From assembly GCA_907164885.2 (NCBI GenBank), contig OU015490.1, positions 230,478,391 through 230,542,390 of the forward strand: a DNA stretch of 64,000 nt, read 5' to 3'. How positions within the stretch are numbered: position 1 is the first letter of the stretch; the number at the start of each line of letters is the position of its first letter. The position numbers and the translations under genes were made by a program. This document shows positions 20,857-32,790 of this stretch, one piece after another. Source of the stretch: Dolomedes plantarius. Lineage: Eukaryota; Arthropoda; Arachnida; Araneae; Dolomedidae. The notes beneath the pieces were generated by a model. It had not been told where the DNA came from, did no database searches, and saw only the letters and a list, made by a program, of their open reading frames with translations.

Positions 20857-21535
20857 CAGATGTGGGGAACGCGCGGCATCTGTGATCTTCTCTTGCGGCC
20901 TTCATAAAAGCTAGCACTTGCATTAATTAATATTTAATTATATAGATTACAACAATTTCCAAATCAATAGAATTAAATAAAGAACGGCATGAATGTATGT
21001 ACAGTGTCGGCCAAAATAAAGATGCCATTTTGAAATTGTTGTCTAAAGTCGCTACAATTGTATATTTATCCAAATGAGCTTCATTTACCTTGATTGTATG
21101 ATACTTTAACTACACTTTATATGTAATTTAATGCTCAGAGTTTCTTAGCAATACTACCAGACATGTTATATGATCTCTACACAAAAATTATTTTCTTACT
21201 ATTATTGTTGTTGCTGACTCCATGTACGTTAAAACGTATTATTTTTCTCTGCAAAAAAAATAAATAATAATTAATGATTAATGTTATGACAAGATTTTAT
21301 CCTTATGTGAATACAAAAATATTTTATATTGTAACTTTTTATGTCAAATAATAAATAAATAATGACTTAATTTTTTTTGTTATTTTTCTATATAATGCAC
21401 CAAATTGTTAAAACTATATCTAACTAAAACAATTTCATAAAAGTCGCATTTATAGGTCCATCACCTTATGCGGCCTCCTTTATTACTACCTAATTTACAA
21501 GTGGCCTCTAATGGTAAAAAGGTTTCCCACCTCTG
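20857..21535. mobile_element. Non-autonomous hAT-type element
   Basis: The ends are CAGATGTGGGGAAC and, in reverse complement, CAGAGGTGGGAAAC. The flanks GTATAGAA (20849-20856) and GTATAGAC (21536-21543) are an 8-bp duplication with one mismatch. The 679-bp interior is AT-rich and has no transposase frame. Confidence 0.75.
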
Positions 21536-21543
21536 GTATAGAC

Positions 21544-22232
21544 GTTGAAAATAATTAAATGGCTAATATAATTAATGGATAATGTTATTACGTTTGAAAG
21601 TGATTAAAAGTTCATTGTCAAACCGAGGAGTATGTGATAATCGCACGTAATGCTCCTCTGCCTGACCGTGAACTATTAGTTCAAATTATATAACAATTAC
21701 TTTAATTGTATTGTGAATTTTAACATGTTGTATGTTCCTCTGCGATAAATATATTGGAGTTAAATAAGCACAATTTACGAAGGTTTCTTTTCTACATGTA
21801 TTTATATTCATTAATTTTGGTGCTTTTGCCTCTTCTGCTAGATCTACTCTGTTTAAAGCACGAAAATTACCATTGTATAAATATTTCTTCTTTTCGGAGA
21901 ACATACTAGTTTTTAATATTATCTGCCGTTCGTTATGGATGAAGAACATCAGGTGATGATGATTCCAGGTACATATAAATGCACAGTCACGCAATATCCT
22001 GATGCATTTTTGTACCATAGGTTCTGTTATACTGGGCTTATAAGATCTTTTTTTATCTTTTCTCATCGTTCAAGGACTCTTTCTCTTTCTTTTTCGAACC
22101 AGATTACGCTATTTTTCCGCGATATTCTGGAGTTACTACCTCCACCAAACCCCGATTCAATACCTTTCCTTTCGATTATTCACAAGACATTAACTGAAGA
22201 ATGGGAAAAGACGGATTAAAAAATCTGGAAGA
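21544..22232. other. Non-coding stretch
   Basis: Overlapping minus (21686-22066) and plus (21935-22219) frames occupy much of this, but neither shows recognisable motifs. The minus-strand one is Lys-rich. I do not call them genes. Confidence 0.4.
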
Positions 22233-22234
22233 TA

Positions 22235-23036
22235 CAAGGTGCGCCCATAAAGTAACAGGACATTTTTTTGTAAATAAGAAAAATGTTGCTCATCTTCAAA
22301 TAAATTTATCTCCTTCAAAATAATCGCCAAAGGAGTCTATACAATGTTTCCCACGTTTCTTTAAGTCATCAAAAAACTGTTTATAGACGTTGGAACTAAC
22401 CGTTCGCAAAATACGCGTAACATTTGATTTAATATCCGAGACGTTTTCAAAACTCTGTCCTTTTATGGCACGGATGTCGAAATCAAAGACTAAGGTGATG
22501 TTGATTGCATTTTTTTATTACAAAGGACTTATTCATCACGAATTTGTTCCTGAAAATCAAACAATTAATCACTAATTTTACGAGGAGGTGCTTTTTCGAC
22601 TAAGAAACAGGATAAGGCGAGTTAGGAAGGAACTGTTTCATTCTAGGCAATGGTTTCTTTTACACGGTAATGCTAGGCCCTATACAACAATTTCTGTACT
22701 AGAATATCTTGCTAAGCATTCAATTACAGTAATAAATCACCCACCATATTCTCCCGACTTAAAGCCAGTTGATTTTTTTCCCTTTTCCGAAGCTTAAGAT
22801 GGCCATGGAAAGACAGAGATCTGAAAAAGTCTCGTATATTAAATCAAACGTTACGGCTATTTGGCAAACGGTTAGTTCCAACGCCTATAAACAGTGTTTC
22901 AATGACATGAAGAAACGTTGGAAAAATTGTATAGACTTCTTTGGCAATTATTTTGAAGGATATAAATATATTTGAAGGTGAGTAATATTTTTCTTATTTA
23001 TCAAAAAATGTCCGGTTACTTTATGGGCACACCTTG
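22235..23036 (+). mobile_element. Mariner-like element with a replaced, inverted left half
   Basis: The ends CAAGGTGCGCCCATAAAGTA and, in reverse complement, CAAGGTGTGCCCATAAAGTA are flanked by TA (22233-22234 and 23037-23038). The inverted match does not stop at a normal TIR. About 230 bp at the left (22235-22465) is an inverted copy of the transposase 3' end at the right. The 5' half of the gene is therefore missing and replaced by a mirror of its 3' half. At 802 bp it is internally rearranged and non-autonomous. Confidence 0.8.
22470..22976 (+). pseudogene. Mariner transposase C-terminal half relic
   Basis: The phrases KVMLIAFFYYKG, HHEFVPENQTIN, FLLHGNARPYT and HPPYSPDLKPVDFF are in the mariner order. 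The usual first catalytic Asp (FFD) is Tyr and the second (HDNA) is Gly; only the third (PVDFF) remains. A stop after INH and a frameshift near 22790 separate the pieces. The C-terminal piece runs to KYI at 22976. It cannot be catalytic. Confidence 0.85.
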
Positions 23037-23038
23037 TA

Positions 23039-23799
23039 CTTCGAATATTGTTGAATTAAGTTTACCAGACCGTCGATTACTGGCACCCTTGATAATTTAG
23101 CATTGCTATGGCATGCATTTTAAATACAAGTAAAGACTAATCAGAGCATGTGTTTCCAAATATATTATTAATGTACATTGTAAAAATATACACTTCAAAA
23201 AATTTCTCTACACTGTTGACATTTACACCCATTTCTTTCAAATTAGAAATTTATAGACCAGTGACAAAATAACTTATTAATTTATCTTCGCAACTGCATT
23301 ATAATGTATCCAGAAATTCGCCAAAAATCTTGCAAATTTACTTTAAGATAATGAAATTTTGAACGAGTCAAAAAAAAAATTAAATTATCTGATAAATTTT
23401 TAAATTTCTTTGTCCTAGGAGAACGGGGGTAGAATAGTGCTTTTTTTCCATTTGTAGTTTGATATTGATCAAATTTGTTATAGATAACAGATTATTTTCA
23501 AAGATTAAAAATATAGATTTTCGAAAGAAAAGTTTTCGGTTTTTTAATGAAACACTTTATAAAATCCATAAAATTAATTTTTGAAAAGTACCCTATATTT
23601 CGAAATATTTCACAATATTTCAATATGGGAAGAATAATTTATTTTGCCATGTTAGGTTTAGGCAAGAATAATATTTTGTTTTTTTCGCACTGAAGCAAAA
23701 TTGCGTTTAATCGGTGGCAAAAACTTAATAAAAAGTAAGAGAAATTTTAAAAATGTGAGCATTAATACTAAGTTTCTTAATGGAAAAGGAATATGGTTT
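23039..23799. other. Non-coding stretch, nothing recognised
   Basis: AT-rich, with many A/T homopolymers and no supported feature. It leads into the satellite array. Confidence 0.5.
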
Positions 23800-25519
23800 A
23801 CGCTGTTATATGTCAATCCCGGAAAATGGACTGTTTATACTCAAATATACGCTGGATAAGTTGGTATTTCCTATTTAGTAATGTAAAAAAGGTTGCATTA
23901 TGAAAAAAAATGTATTATCATACTAGATATTCGAGATTATTTTAACAGTTATACATTTTTCGCAGTTATTTTGCATTTTTTTTAAATATGCAATAGAGGA
24001 AAAAAAACGAAACGCTTGCCTGGGTCATTTGATGTCTATACTCAAATATACGCCGAGTGAGACTGGTCTTTCTACTAAGAAATGTAAAAACGTCGCATGA
24101 TGCAAAAAAAGTTTTTTTCTCTCTTTATTAGGGATATTTAAGATTGCTCTAACAATTGCATCCATTCATCGCATTTATTTTGTATTTTTTTGTGAACCAT
24201 ACAATAAAGGAATTTAACGAAACTCTGTTGCACGCAGGTCATGAGATGTCTATACTGAAATTTACGCCGGGTGAGCTTGGTTTCATTACCAAATAATGTA
24301 AAATAGTTGCATGATACAAAAATGATTTTACTCCTAAGAGGAAGTATTTGAGATTCTTTCAACAGTTATCCATATTTCGCAGTTATTTTGTATTTCTTGC
24401 AAACTATGGAATAAGGGAAACAAACGAAACACTATAACACGCCATACCCGGATCATGGGATGCCTATACTCAAATATACGCTGAGTGGGACTAGTCTTCC
24501 TACTAAGAAATGTAAAAAAGTTGCATGATACAAATATTTTTTCACTCTTCATTAGAGATATTTGAGATTGCTCTAACAATTGCATCCATTTATCGCATTT
24601 AATTTGTCTTTTTTTGTGAAGAATGTAATAAAGGAAGCAAACGAAACTCTGTTACACTCGTACTCAGGTCATAAGATGTCTATGCTCAAATATATGCTGG
24701 GTGAGCTTGGTTTCCTTACTAAATAATGTAAAATAGTTGCATGATAAAAAAATATAAATAAATTATCAAGTAGATATTTCAGATTATTTTAACAGTTATC
24801 CATCTTGGCAGTTATTATTTATTTTTTGTGAACTATGCAATAAAGACAATAAACGAAACGCTATAACATGCCATGCCCTGGTCATTTGATGCATAAACTA
24901 AAATACACGGTGGGTGAGACTGATCTATCTACTAAGAAATGTAAAAAAGTTGCATGATGCAATTTTTTTTTCACTCTTCATTAGAGATATTTGAGATTGC
25001 TCTAACAATTGCATCCATTTATCGCGTTTATTTTGTATTTTTTGTGAACCATACAATAAAGGAAGCTAACAAAAATCTGTTACACTCCATACCCTGGTCA
25101 TAAGATGCCTATACACAAATATACGCTGGGTGAGTTTGGTTTCCTTAAAAAATAATCTGAAATAGTTGCATGATATACAATTTATTTTACTCTTCAGAGG
25201 AGATATTTGAGATTATTTCAATAGTTACGTCCAATTTTCATGGTATTTTTTTTTCTTTTGTAAACTATGCAATAAAGTAAACAAACGAAATGTTGTAACA
25301 TGCCATATCCAGGTCATTTGATGCATATTCTCAAGTATACGCTGAGTGGGACTGGTCTTCCTACTAAGAAATGTAGAAAAGTTGCATGATGCAAAATTTT
25401 TTCCACTCTTAATTAGAGATATTTGAGATTGCTCTAACAATTGCATTCATTTATCGCATTTATTTTGTCTTTTTTTGTGAACAATGTAATAAAGGAAGCA
25501 AACGAAACTCTGTTACACT
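23800..25519. repeat. Dimeric satellite array, left block
   Basis: Units of about 215 bp each contain 'ctatactcaaatatacgc' and 'gttgcatgat', with a 3' part 'gcaataaaggaa'. Two subtypes alternate strictly. The A type has 'actaagaaatgtaaaaa' and 'gattgctctaacaattgcatcc'. The B type has 'aaataatgtaaaatagttgc' and 'gattatttcaacagttat'. Starts near 24024 (A), 24237 (B), 24445 (A), 24665 (B), 24880 (A), 25095 (B) and 25310 (A) give a higher-order dimer of about 430 bp. Frames here are chance. Confidence 0.85.
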
Positions 25520-25843
25520 TGTTAATGATCGAGATGTTAATGCTCGAAAAATTCCCCAACCCGGGCGATAAGTCGCCAAGAACATGGCTCATCTTGAGAA
25601 TTGGCAACGTACACGTGCTTGTGTATTTAATCAACCTGTTGCACTGTTAGAAGTCAGTTAGTAGTTTTTGCGAGCTATCGAGCCCTCGCCTTTAGAGCTC
25701 TCGTGCTCTTATGTTGTGAGCTATCGTGCTCACTTTTATTATTGAGCCTTGGGGCTCCATTTTATTGTATATGACGAAATATTATATGTTTAATAAATTT
25801 TTAATACAGTCCATTTTTGAGGGATTATTGAAAGTCCCCAACA
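25520..25843 (+). repeat. 5' LTR of BEL/Pao element
   Basis: TGTTAATGATC to CCCCAACA. It has 'aataaattttta' before the end as a possible poly(A) signal, and a 'gagctatcg(a/t)gc' motif repeated several times in the centre. Confidence 0.88.
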
Positions 25844-25870
25844 TTTGGTCCGTGCGACCGCAGGGTGAAG
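25844..25870 (+). promoter_or_regulatory. BEL/Pao primer-binding region
   Basis: TTTGGTCCGTGCGACCGC directly follows the LTR. This is the usual location and style of the BEL/Pao primer site. The exact tRNA was not assigned. Confidence 0.5.
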
Positions 25871-26579
25871 ATTTAGTGGCCTATAGACATTATCTTTTCG
25901 TTTGAAAAACGTTTCGTGCTGGTATATTAAATGGCGGATTTGAAGAGCCTCAATAGAAGAAGAGGAACCTTAAAGGCAAAGGTTGTCAGACTCTTGAGGT
26001 ATTTGAATGAAGAAAATGCTTCACGCGATTCCATTGCAATTTCTGCAAAAATGAATAATTTGGAAACAGTTAAAAATCAGGTAGAAGAGCTGCGACTGGA
26101 ATATTATGAGGTTTCAGAAGATAAGGATTTAATTCAGGTGAATAGCGCTTTGGAAGACATTGAAAAAGAAATCGAGGAGTTGGAGGTAGGATTCCTTAGA
26201 GTTGAATCTCAATTAGAGAATTTGAGTGTTGAAACCAATAACGTTAAAACAAAATTGCCTGATATTGCATTGCCAAGATTTTCGGGTAATATTAAGGATT
26301 GGCACAATTTTAAGACCCAATTTAATGCTTTGATTTCTTCAAATAAAAACTTAGATGAATCACATAAACTGTTCTATTTGCAGTCTTCGCTAACCGGTAA
26401 GGCTAAGCAAATTCAAACTACCGAGGACACTTTCAATTCACTTTTTAAGGCGCTAAAAGGGTGTTATGAACATAAACGTTTACTGGTAAACACTCTTATA
26501 AATAAACTGTTGAATTTAGAAAATATTACTCAGGTATCGGCTGTTGAATTGCAAGCTCTTCTTGATAAGATAATAAAAA

Positions 26580-26677
26580 AATAATTGTGCGGTCGGGGGA
26601 CCCCCGTCAGGAACGAAGTTCCTTACGTTATTTTTCAACTCTAAACGTGATTTAATATGTAGATTTCTATTGATTAC

Positions 26678-26734
<57 letters not shown>

Positions 26735-26999
26735 TATATATATGTATATAATATAATATATATATTCTGCGCTATTCCCAGAATGATTGGGAATAGAAAC
26801 GGCCAGTGTTCGTGCGGGGATTTGAACCAGGGACCTCTCGCTCCGTAGTGCGATAGTCCTATACTCCGTAGTCCGATACGATAACCATTCAGCCGCAGAG
26901 TCCTTGAGAAAAAGCTCTTATGAAGGGGGCATAACGATTTTCCGTTACGTGACGATTCCTGCTAGTTCACTCTACTGTAAGCCGCGTAAAAGAACTTCG
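26580..26999 (-). mobile_element. Insertion in BEL gag carrying a tRNA-like SINE
   Basis: Near the insertion edges GGAACGAAGTTCC (26612-26624) and its near complement AGAACTTCGTTCC (26991-27003) form a possible TIR. Inside, on the minus strand, 'ctgcggctgaatggttatcg' (box-A-like) and a perfect box B GGTTCAAATCC (26818-26828 reversed) define a tRNA-derived SINE head. It is followed by a (TA)n-rich tail at 26680-26765. It is not a functional tRNA, because no anticodon arm can be folded in register. Confidence 0.6.
26684..26763. repeat. (TA)n microsatellite
   Basis: An AT dinucleotide run with CA and GT interruptions, forming the tail side of the SINE. Confidence 0.85.
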
Positions 27000-27218
27000 T
27001 TCCAACAAGTTAGAGCATTGAGTACTCTGGATTTACAGTTGGATCAATTGAGTGCGAATATTTTGATTAATATAGTACTCCAGAAAATTGACAAGGAATC
27101 GAGAAAACTTTTCAAAATGACTTTGAAAACTTCAGATTTACCGAAATGGGATGATTTAATAGACTTTTTAAAAACGCGTTGTACATTTTAAGAAAATTTT
27201 CACGGACATTCGAATCAA

Positions 27219-28064
27219 ATGAAACGAAAGATGGTTCGTGAGGTTAAAAGCTTTATGGTTGATTCAACATTGGGTTTGTCCTGTGTGATTTGTAAATCAC
27301 GAATGCATTCCATTTTTAAATGTTTGGAATTTCTTCGCTTGGACACAAAACAGAGATTCAATTTGGTTAAAAAATTCTCACTGTGCATAAATTGTTTGAA
27401 TCTGTCTTACAGGGTTGCTGATTGCAAGTCTAAATTTGTGAGCAAATTTTGTGGTAAGGGACATAACTCACTTTTACATTACGATTCAAAAGTGGAAGAA
27501 GGAGATGTTTTGGACAAAACTAATTTCTCGTCACCTTCTGAGAAGACCAGGGAGCCATCTGCTGACCTTGGGCAGACGACGGCTGTCTGCGGTAGTGCCA
27601 GTTGTCCTGAGACTGTATCTAGGGTAATCCTAGCCACAGCAATTATCTATGTCAGAGATAGAAGGTGAAATAAACACCCACTGCGATGTATCTGTGATTC
27701 TGGGTTCCAAGTTAGTGCAATCTCTTTGGAAAGTGCAGATAGTTTAGGATTGAAAAGAGAAAAATTAAATATTCCCCTTTCTGGGTTAAATGGGGTTACT
27801 ATACCAGTGAAGGCTCAGGTGTCGACCTAAGTTTCGAATAAATCTAATGATTTTGAGAGAGCAATAGAATTTATTGTTGTGCCAAAAATTACGCTGCTTA
27901 GCCCTTCCACGTATGCAAAAATAGATCTCAGGAAGTTGGATAAAAATATTGAATTAATCGACCCGGCATTCTTCAAACCTGAAAGGGTCGATGCGTTACT
28001 TGGAGCGGAGTTATTTTTTGATATGTTAAGAACGGGAAAATATATATGGAGGATTCATGACTAA
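27219..28064 (+). pseudogene. BEL/Pao zinc-knuckle and protease relic
   Basis: The first part (27219-27668) has CVICKSRMHSIFKC, then CINCLNLSYRVADC and a CGKGHNSLLHY segment, as in BEL Gag-Pol junctions. Downstream, in shifted frames, a degraded DUF1758-type aspartic protease runs to 28064 with LLSPSTYAKIDL and DALLGAELFFDML. The usual DGGS/DTG active-site segment near 27690 is not intact. Confidence 0.75.
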
Positions 28065-28239
28065 TATTGCAGGAGACTGCATTTGGGTATATTGTAAGCG
28101 GTTCGAGCTTGGTAAGAAATTCAGGAGGACATATTTACTGTGGGCTTGTACAGGAGACATTAAATCTTGAAACAACCCTTCGAGGCTCTTGGGAAATAGA
28201 GGCAGTTGATAGTTCGGACCCTATTTTAAGTAGTGAAGA

Positions 28240-29278
28240 AAAATAATGTGAAAGATATTTCATCGAAACTCATTCTAGAACACAGGATGGTCGATACGTA
28301 GTTAGTATGCCATTGAAGACCGATAGGATATTAGGTGAATCTAGAGCTATGGCAGTTGACCGTTTAAATTCTCTTTCAAAACGCTTAGAGCGTAACCCAA
28401 ATTTGAAAAAAAATTGTATGTTGATTTTATTCAGGAATATAAAAATGTGGGCCATATGGAGGACGGTTTTGATGAAATTGAGCCTGACTGCTGTTACTGT
28501 TTTCCACATCATGGCGTTTACCGACCGGAGAAATCGTCAACTAAATTGAGAGTTGTTTTTTAAAGGGTCTGCCTTCACATCTGCTGGTGTCTCTTTAAAT
28601 CAACTTCAACTGAATGATAAAATACCCCAATAGGATCTCTTTTCCATAATGCTGCGTTTTAGAAATCATGCTTTCGTATTTACCGCGGATATCCGAATGA
28701 TGTATCGTAAGATACTGATAGAACCTACTCAGAGGGACTTACAGAGAATTGTATGGCGAGAAACCTCCATGGATTCAGTTAAAACTTATAAACTTTGCAC
28801 AGTTTCCTATGGAACAAAGAATGTGCCTTATTTAGCTTCAAGAGCATTAAGGCAGTTATGTGACGATGAGGAGGATTCGTTCCCAATCGCGGCTTCGGCT
28901 GCTCGGGAGGACTTTTCCATGGATGATATTCTTACCGGATTACATGACTTGAGATCTCCAAGGGAGTTGAAGCGTAAGTTATTCCTCTTACTAGAACGGG
29001 GAGGTATGACGCTTCATAAATGGAGCTCGAATGATGTTGGCCTCATGAATGATGAGTCTAGTGGTGAAAGTTACTCTTTCGATGAGTTTAATCAAGAAAA
29101 ATCTGTTAAGGCTTTAGGTGTACTATGGAAGCCTGGTCTTGACTGTTTTTCCTATAGGGTGTCAATTCAACCTCAGATGACCTACACTAAGCGAACAGTT
29201 CTTTCGGATATTTCTAGACTTTTTCATCCACTCGCGCTGATAGGTCCTGTGATTACGAGGGCAATGCTATTCATGTAG
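28240..29278 (+). pseudogene. BEL/Pao reverse transcriptase relic
   Basis: The N-terminal part has PLKTDRILGESRAMAVDRLN, typical before BEL RT. The fingers/palm part (28649-29278) has FVFTADIRMMYRKILI and YGTKNVPYLASRALRQL. The catalytic box is FSMDDILTG, where BEL usually has YVDD. Frameshifts near 28400-28650 and stops separate the blocks. Confidence 0.8.
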
Positions 29279-29287
29279 GATCTCTGG

Positions 29288-29855
29288 ATGATTCAGTTGG
29301 ACTGGGATACACCGTTACCAGAAATCTTTGCAAGGATGTGGATAGAATCTGTGTCCTTGTTACCAAATATTGAAAATCTAGCATTTCCAAGGTTTTTCGA
29401 GAACAATGACAGAGTCACCCTTCATGGTTTTGCAGATGCCTCATCAGTCGCTTATGGTGCTGCTATTTACGCCCAATACAAGACCTCCAATTGTACTAGT
29501 TCCGTTCACCTTTTGTGCAGCAAGTCAAGGGTTGCGCCTGTCAAGCCAGTTACTATTCCTCGATTAGAACTTTCCGCTGCGCTCTTGCTGTCACACCTCA
29601 TGCAAAAGGTTGTGAGGGCTTTAAAATTTAAGGATTGCACCGTGAATTTGTGGTCGGATTCAACCATAGTACTTTCATGGTTGAAAAAAATCTCCTCACG
29701 AATTGAAAACTTTCGTTGGCAACAGAGTTGCAACAATTCAGGAACTGACTGAGGACTATCAGTGGAGCCACGTCTCGTCTTCGGATAATCCGGCTGATTG
29801 TCTTTCTAGGGGTCTGATGCCTGATCAGATCCAGATGCAGGAATTTTGGTTGCAT
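29288..29855 (+). pseudogene. BEL/Pao RNase H relic
   Basis: VTLHGFADASSVAYGAAIY carries the RNase H Asp. VTIPRLELSAALLLSHL and LWSDSTIVLSWL follow in the expected BEL order. A frameshift near 29715 moves the remainder (NPADCLSRG-type end at about 29788-29815) to another register. Confidence 0.8.
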
Positions 29856-29886
29856 GGTTCATCATTTCTTAGATAATCTACAGTGA

Positions 29887-31488
29887 TGGGAAAACCTTGT
29901 GACCCAGAACATATAGCAACTCTTCGTGATTTCGTTTGTGAACTCAAGCAGCAAACAAATGTTAATCTGACCTCTACAGTGAACAATGACGTTATTTCTT
30001 ATCTTGTTCTTTCTACTAATAATTATCTTAAACTAATTAGAGTAATGAGTTTTACCACAGACTCTTAGATAATAGCAGAAAGAAGCTACATCGTCGGACT
30101 GGTCCAATATCTAGGGATGCATTTCAGCTTGCAGAAAATAAATTAGCACAGTATACTCAAGGGGTTAACTTTGGTAATGAAATTAAATGCGTGATGGAGG
30201 GTAAACAGCTCTCAGGTAAGAGTATTCTAAGATCTTTGAATCCTTTCATAGATGATAAGGGAATTCTGCGAATTGGATGGCGGCCCCAGAACGCAGAGAT
30301 CAATTTTGACAAAAAACATAAAATTATTTTGCCTAGTAAAGATAAGGTAACTTACCTAATTTTAGAACACTTCCATAAGAAATACTTTCATATTGGCCAC
30401 CTTTCGCTTTTGTATTACATGAGACAAAAATTTTGGCCTATTGGCGAAAGAGGTTTGGCTAGGAAAGTAGTGCACAACTGTGAGACTTGTGTAAAAAACA
30501 GGCCAGTTATAGTTGAACAACTGATGGGCCACCCCACCCCCCCACCTGAAAGAGTTAACATTGGCCCCGCATTTTCAAATTCCGGTGTAGATTTTGCCGG
30601 ACCCTTTTTTGTTCGAAATAAAAATCAACGGAAGAGAGCGCTCCATAGGCTTTACGTAGCAGTTTTTGTCTGTATGGCTACCAGGGCAATACACATTGAA
30701 ATGGTCACGGATTTAACTTCGGAATCATTTATAGCGACACTCAAGAGATTTTTTGCCCGACGTGGCAAGTGTTGCACGTAATTTTCTGATAACGCTGCGA
30801 ACTTCGTGGGAGCACATTCTGAGCTAAGAAGACTTCACAACTTATTTAACAATCAGGATGAGGTGTTGGACGGATTTTTGGCCGCTAAAGGCATTAGCTG
30901 GAAATTTATACCTCCTAGGGCTCCCAACTTTGGTGGGCTCTGGGAGGCCGGCGTTAAATCGTTCAAACATCACTTTAGAGGGGTTGTTGGGAACGCAAAT
31001 TTAAATTATGAGGAATTTCTGACAATTATTGTAGAAATCGAGGGAATTCTCATTTCAAGACCATTGACTCCATTTCGTCAGACATTAACGACCTAGAGGC
31101 CTTGACGCCAGGTCATTTTTTGATAGGTCGAGCTATAAATACAATTTCTGAACCAGATACCACTGAAATACCTATCAATCGTTTATCTAGATGGAAACGT
31201 GTGGAAAAATTGACCCAACTAGTCTGGAAGAGATGGAGCTTGGATTATTTAACACACTTCCAACAGCGACACAAATGGCAATTTACAAAAAATAACGTGA
31301 AACTAGGTATGATGGTGATTTTAAGGGAGGATAACCTTCCGAAATGCAAATGGATATTAGGGAGAATTATTGATGTAATTTATGGGAAGGATGGTTGCAT
31401 AAGAGTAGCCAATGTGCGCACTGCGTATGGAATTTTGAAAAGACCCATCTCGAAGCTTTGCATTTTGTCTGTTGAAAAAGATAATTAA
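29887..31488 (+). pseudogene. BEL/Pao integrase and C-terminal domain relic
   Basis: The zinc finger is HIGHLSLLYYMRQKFWPIG with CETC. The core has SGVDFAGPF (first Asp), then FSDNAANF (second Asp) just past a TAA at about 30779, then FGGLWEAGVKS (Glu). The C-terminal DUF5641-like part is LTPGHFLIGRAI to 31488. At least two stops break it. Element 2 is inserted 12 bp after this frame ends. Confidence 0.85.
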
Positions 31489-31499
31489 GTACTTGGCTG

Positions 31500-32058
31500 T
31501 GTAATGACTTTGCGCCTCTTTCACACCCGGAATTCCTGAGAGGGCCTAACGGCAAGACGTCCATTATCAACCTACCGTATTCATCGGTGACAGTCGCTTT
31601 GTCACCGAGTTGTGGCAGACGCCGCGTCGCCATCGGACAATTAGGAAGCCGTCTTCTGTAAGAAATCCCCCTCCTTGCAGACAAAGCCTGTCCCGAGGAT
31701 AATCCCTTAGCCTTTAGCGGAAGACGCGGAATGGTTTGAAGACGGTCTACAGAAAGGAATTCAAAGAGAGCCCGCTTCAACCACCCACAGATTTTTGTGA
31801 GGATATATAGTCGCCACCTTGATGTAAATGGGGGCAGTTGACTTTTTTTACAGGTGTGAACAACCCTCGTCGTCGGACGTGTGCCAGAGACGGAGAGCCT
31901 GCCGCGTTCTTCTCATGATATCCTGAACCCGCGAATTATCCTTAGATAATGTTTACTTTGTAATTATTGTATAGAGCCTATATTTATTCTCGAATGCCAA
32001 TAAAGCATTTTGTAAATATTAAAGGCTGTCAGTCTTGATTTTAGGCGAAGTCCTTACA
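31500..32058 (+). repeat. 5' LTR of element 2
   Basis: TGTAATGACTTTGCGCC to GTCCTTACA, 559 bp. Features include 'gaggatatatagtcgcc' as a TATA region and 'gccaataaagcattttg' as a poly(A) signal near the end. Confidence 0.88.
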
Positions 32059-32071
32059 GACTGTTATTAAA

Positions 32072-32089
32072 TGGTGTCAGAAGTTACGA
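32072..32089 (+). promoter_or_regulatory. Primer-binding site of element 2, tRNA-Leu
   Basis: TGGTGTCAGAAGT is complementary to the ACTTCTGACACCA 3' end of a tRNA-Leu of the CAG type; the next bases diverge. It begins 13 nt after the LTR. Confidence 0.6.
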
Positions 32090-32207
32090 TAGGATATCAG
32101 TGATGAACGAAAGGATTACAGGTAGGCCGATTCTTTTTATCAGATTCTGGCTTTGATTTAAAAACTAAATAATGGTTTTGTATAAATGCAATAAGTAAAA
32201 TTATTTT

Positions 32208-32790
32208 ATTGTGTTTTTAAATGGTATATTTATAAGTAGCCATTTAGAGTTCGCATTAAGAACTAATATTTTAGAAATTTTGATGAATTAAATCAATTTC
32301 TGTGTTTTTTTAAATGGTATATGTACAAGTTAGCCATTTAGAGTTCGTATTAAGAACTGGTATTTTATTTTAGAAATTTTGATGAATTAAATCAATTTCT
32401 GTGGTTTTTTAAATGGTATATGTACAAGTTAACCATTTAGAGTTCGTATTAAGAACTGATATTTTATTTTAGAAATTTTGATGAATTAAATCAATTTCTG
32501 TGTTTTTTTAAATGGTATATGTATAAGTAGCCATTTAGAGTTCGTATTAAGAACTGATATTTTATATTAGAAATTTGGATGATTTAAATCAATTTCTGTG
32601 TTTTAATGGTGTATGAGTTAACCATTTGAAGTTCTAAGTAGGAACTATTGTTTTAGGAATTGTGATAAGTAAAACCAATTTCTGTGTGTTTTTATGGTAT
32701 ATGAATGAGTAACCAGTTAGTGTTCAAGTAAAGAACCAATATTTTGTTTGTTAGGAATTGCAATAAGTTTAGCCAATTTCTGTGTTTTGT
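32208..32790 (+). repeat. Tandem repeat in element 2 leader
   Basis: About six units of 85-105 bp. Each has 'aaatggtatatgtacaagt', 'ccatttagagttcgtatta', 'agaactgatattttattt' and 'ttaaatcaatttctgtg'. The first four are close to each other; the last two are more diverged and shorter. Repeated leaders of this kind are known from some LTR elements; the role here is unknown. Confidence 0.85.

Larger units (their letters stand above)
25931..27191 (+). pseudogene. BEL/Pao gag, interrupted
   Basis: ATG at 25931 starts a frame with long charged heptads (residues 1-95), then the DUF1759-like part LPRFSGNIKDWHNFKTQFNA. It is cut at about 26580 by an insertion and resumes at 27000 with FQQVRALSTLDLQLDQLS to LIDFLKTRCTF. 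Codons on both sides are in the same register relative to protein similarity. The product would be the capsid precursor. Confidence 0.8.

Noticed and set aside
23800..25519. A CRISPR-like array because of regular spacing
   Set aside because: The repeated units are about 215 bp, diverged throughout, and have no short conserved repeat with unique spacers. The genome is eukaryotic.
26765..26905. A tRNA gene on the minus strand
   Set aside because: The box B is perfect, but the sequence does not fold as a cloverleaf with a clear anticodon arm and acceptor stem. It is followed by a non-tRNA body, so a SINE is the better reading.
31367..31780. 137-codon minus-strand frame, also repeated at 36586-37023
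   Set aside because: The frame reads backwards across the BEL 3' coding end and the LTR of element 2. Its presence in both LTRs simply reflects LTR identity.
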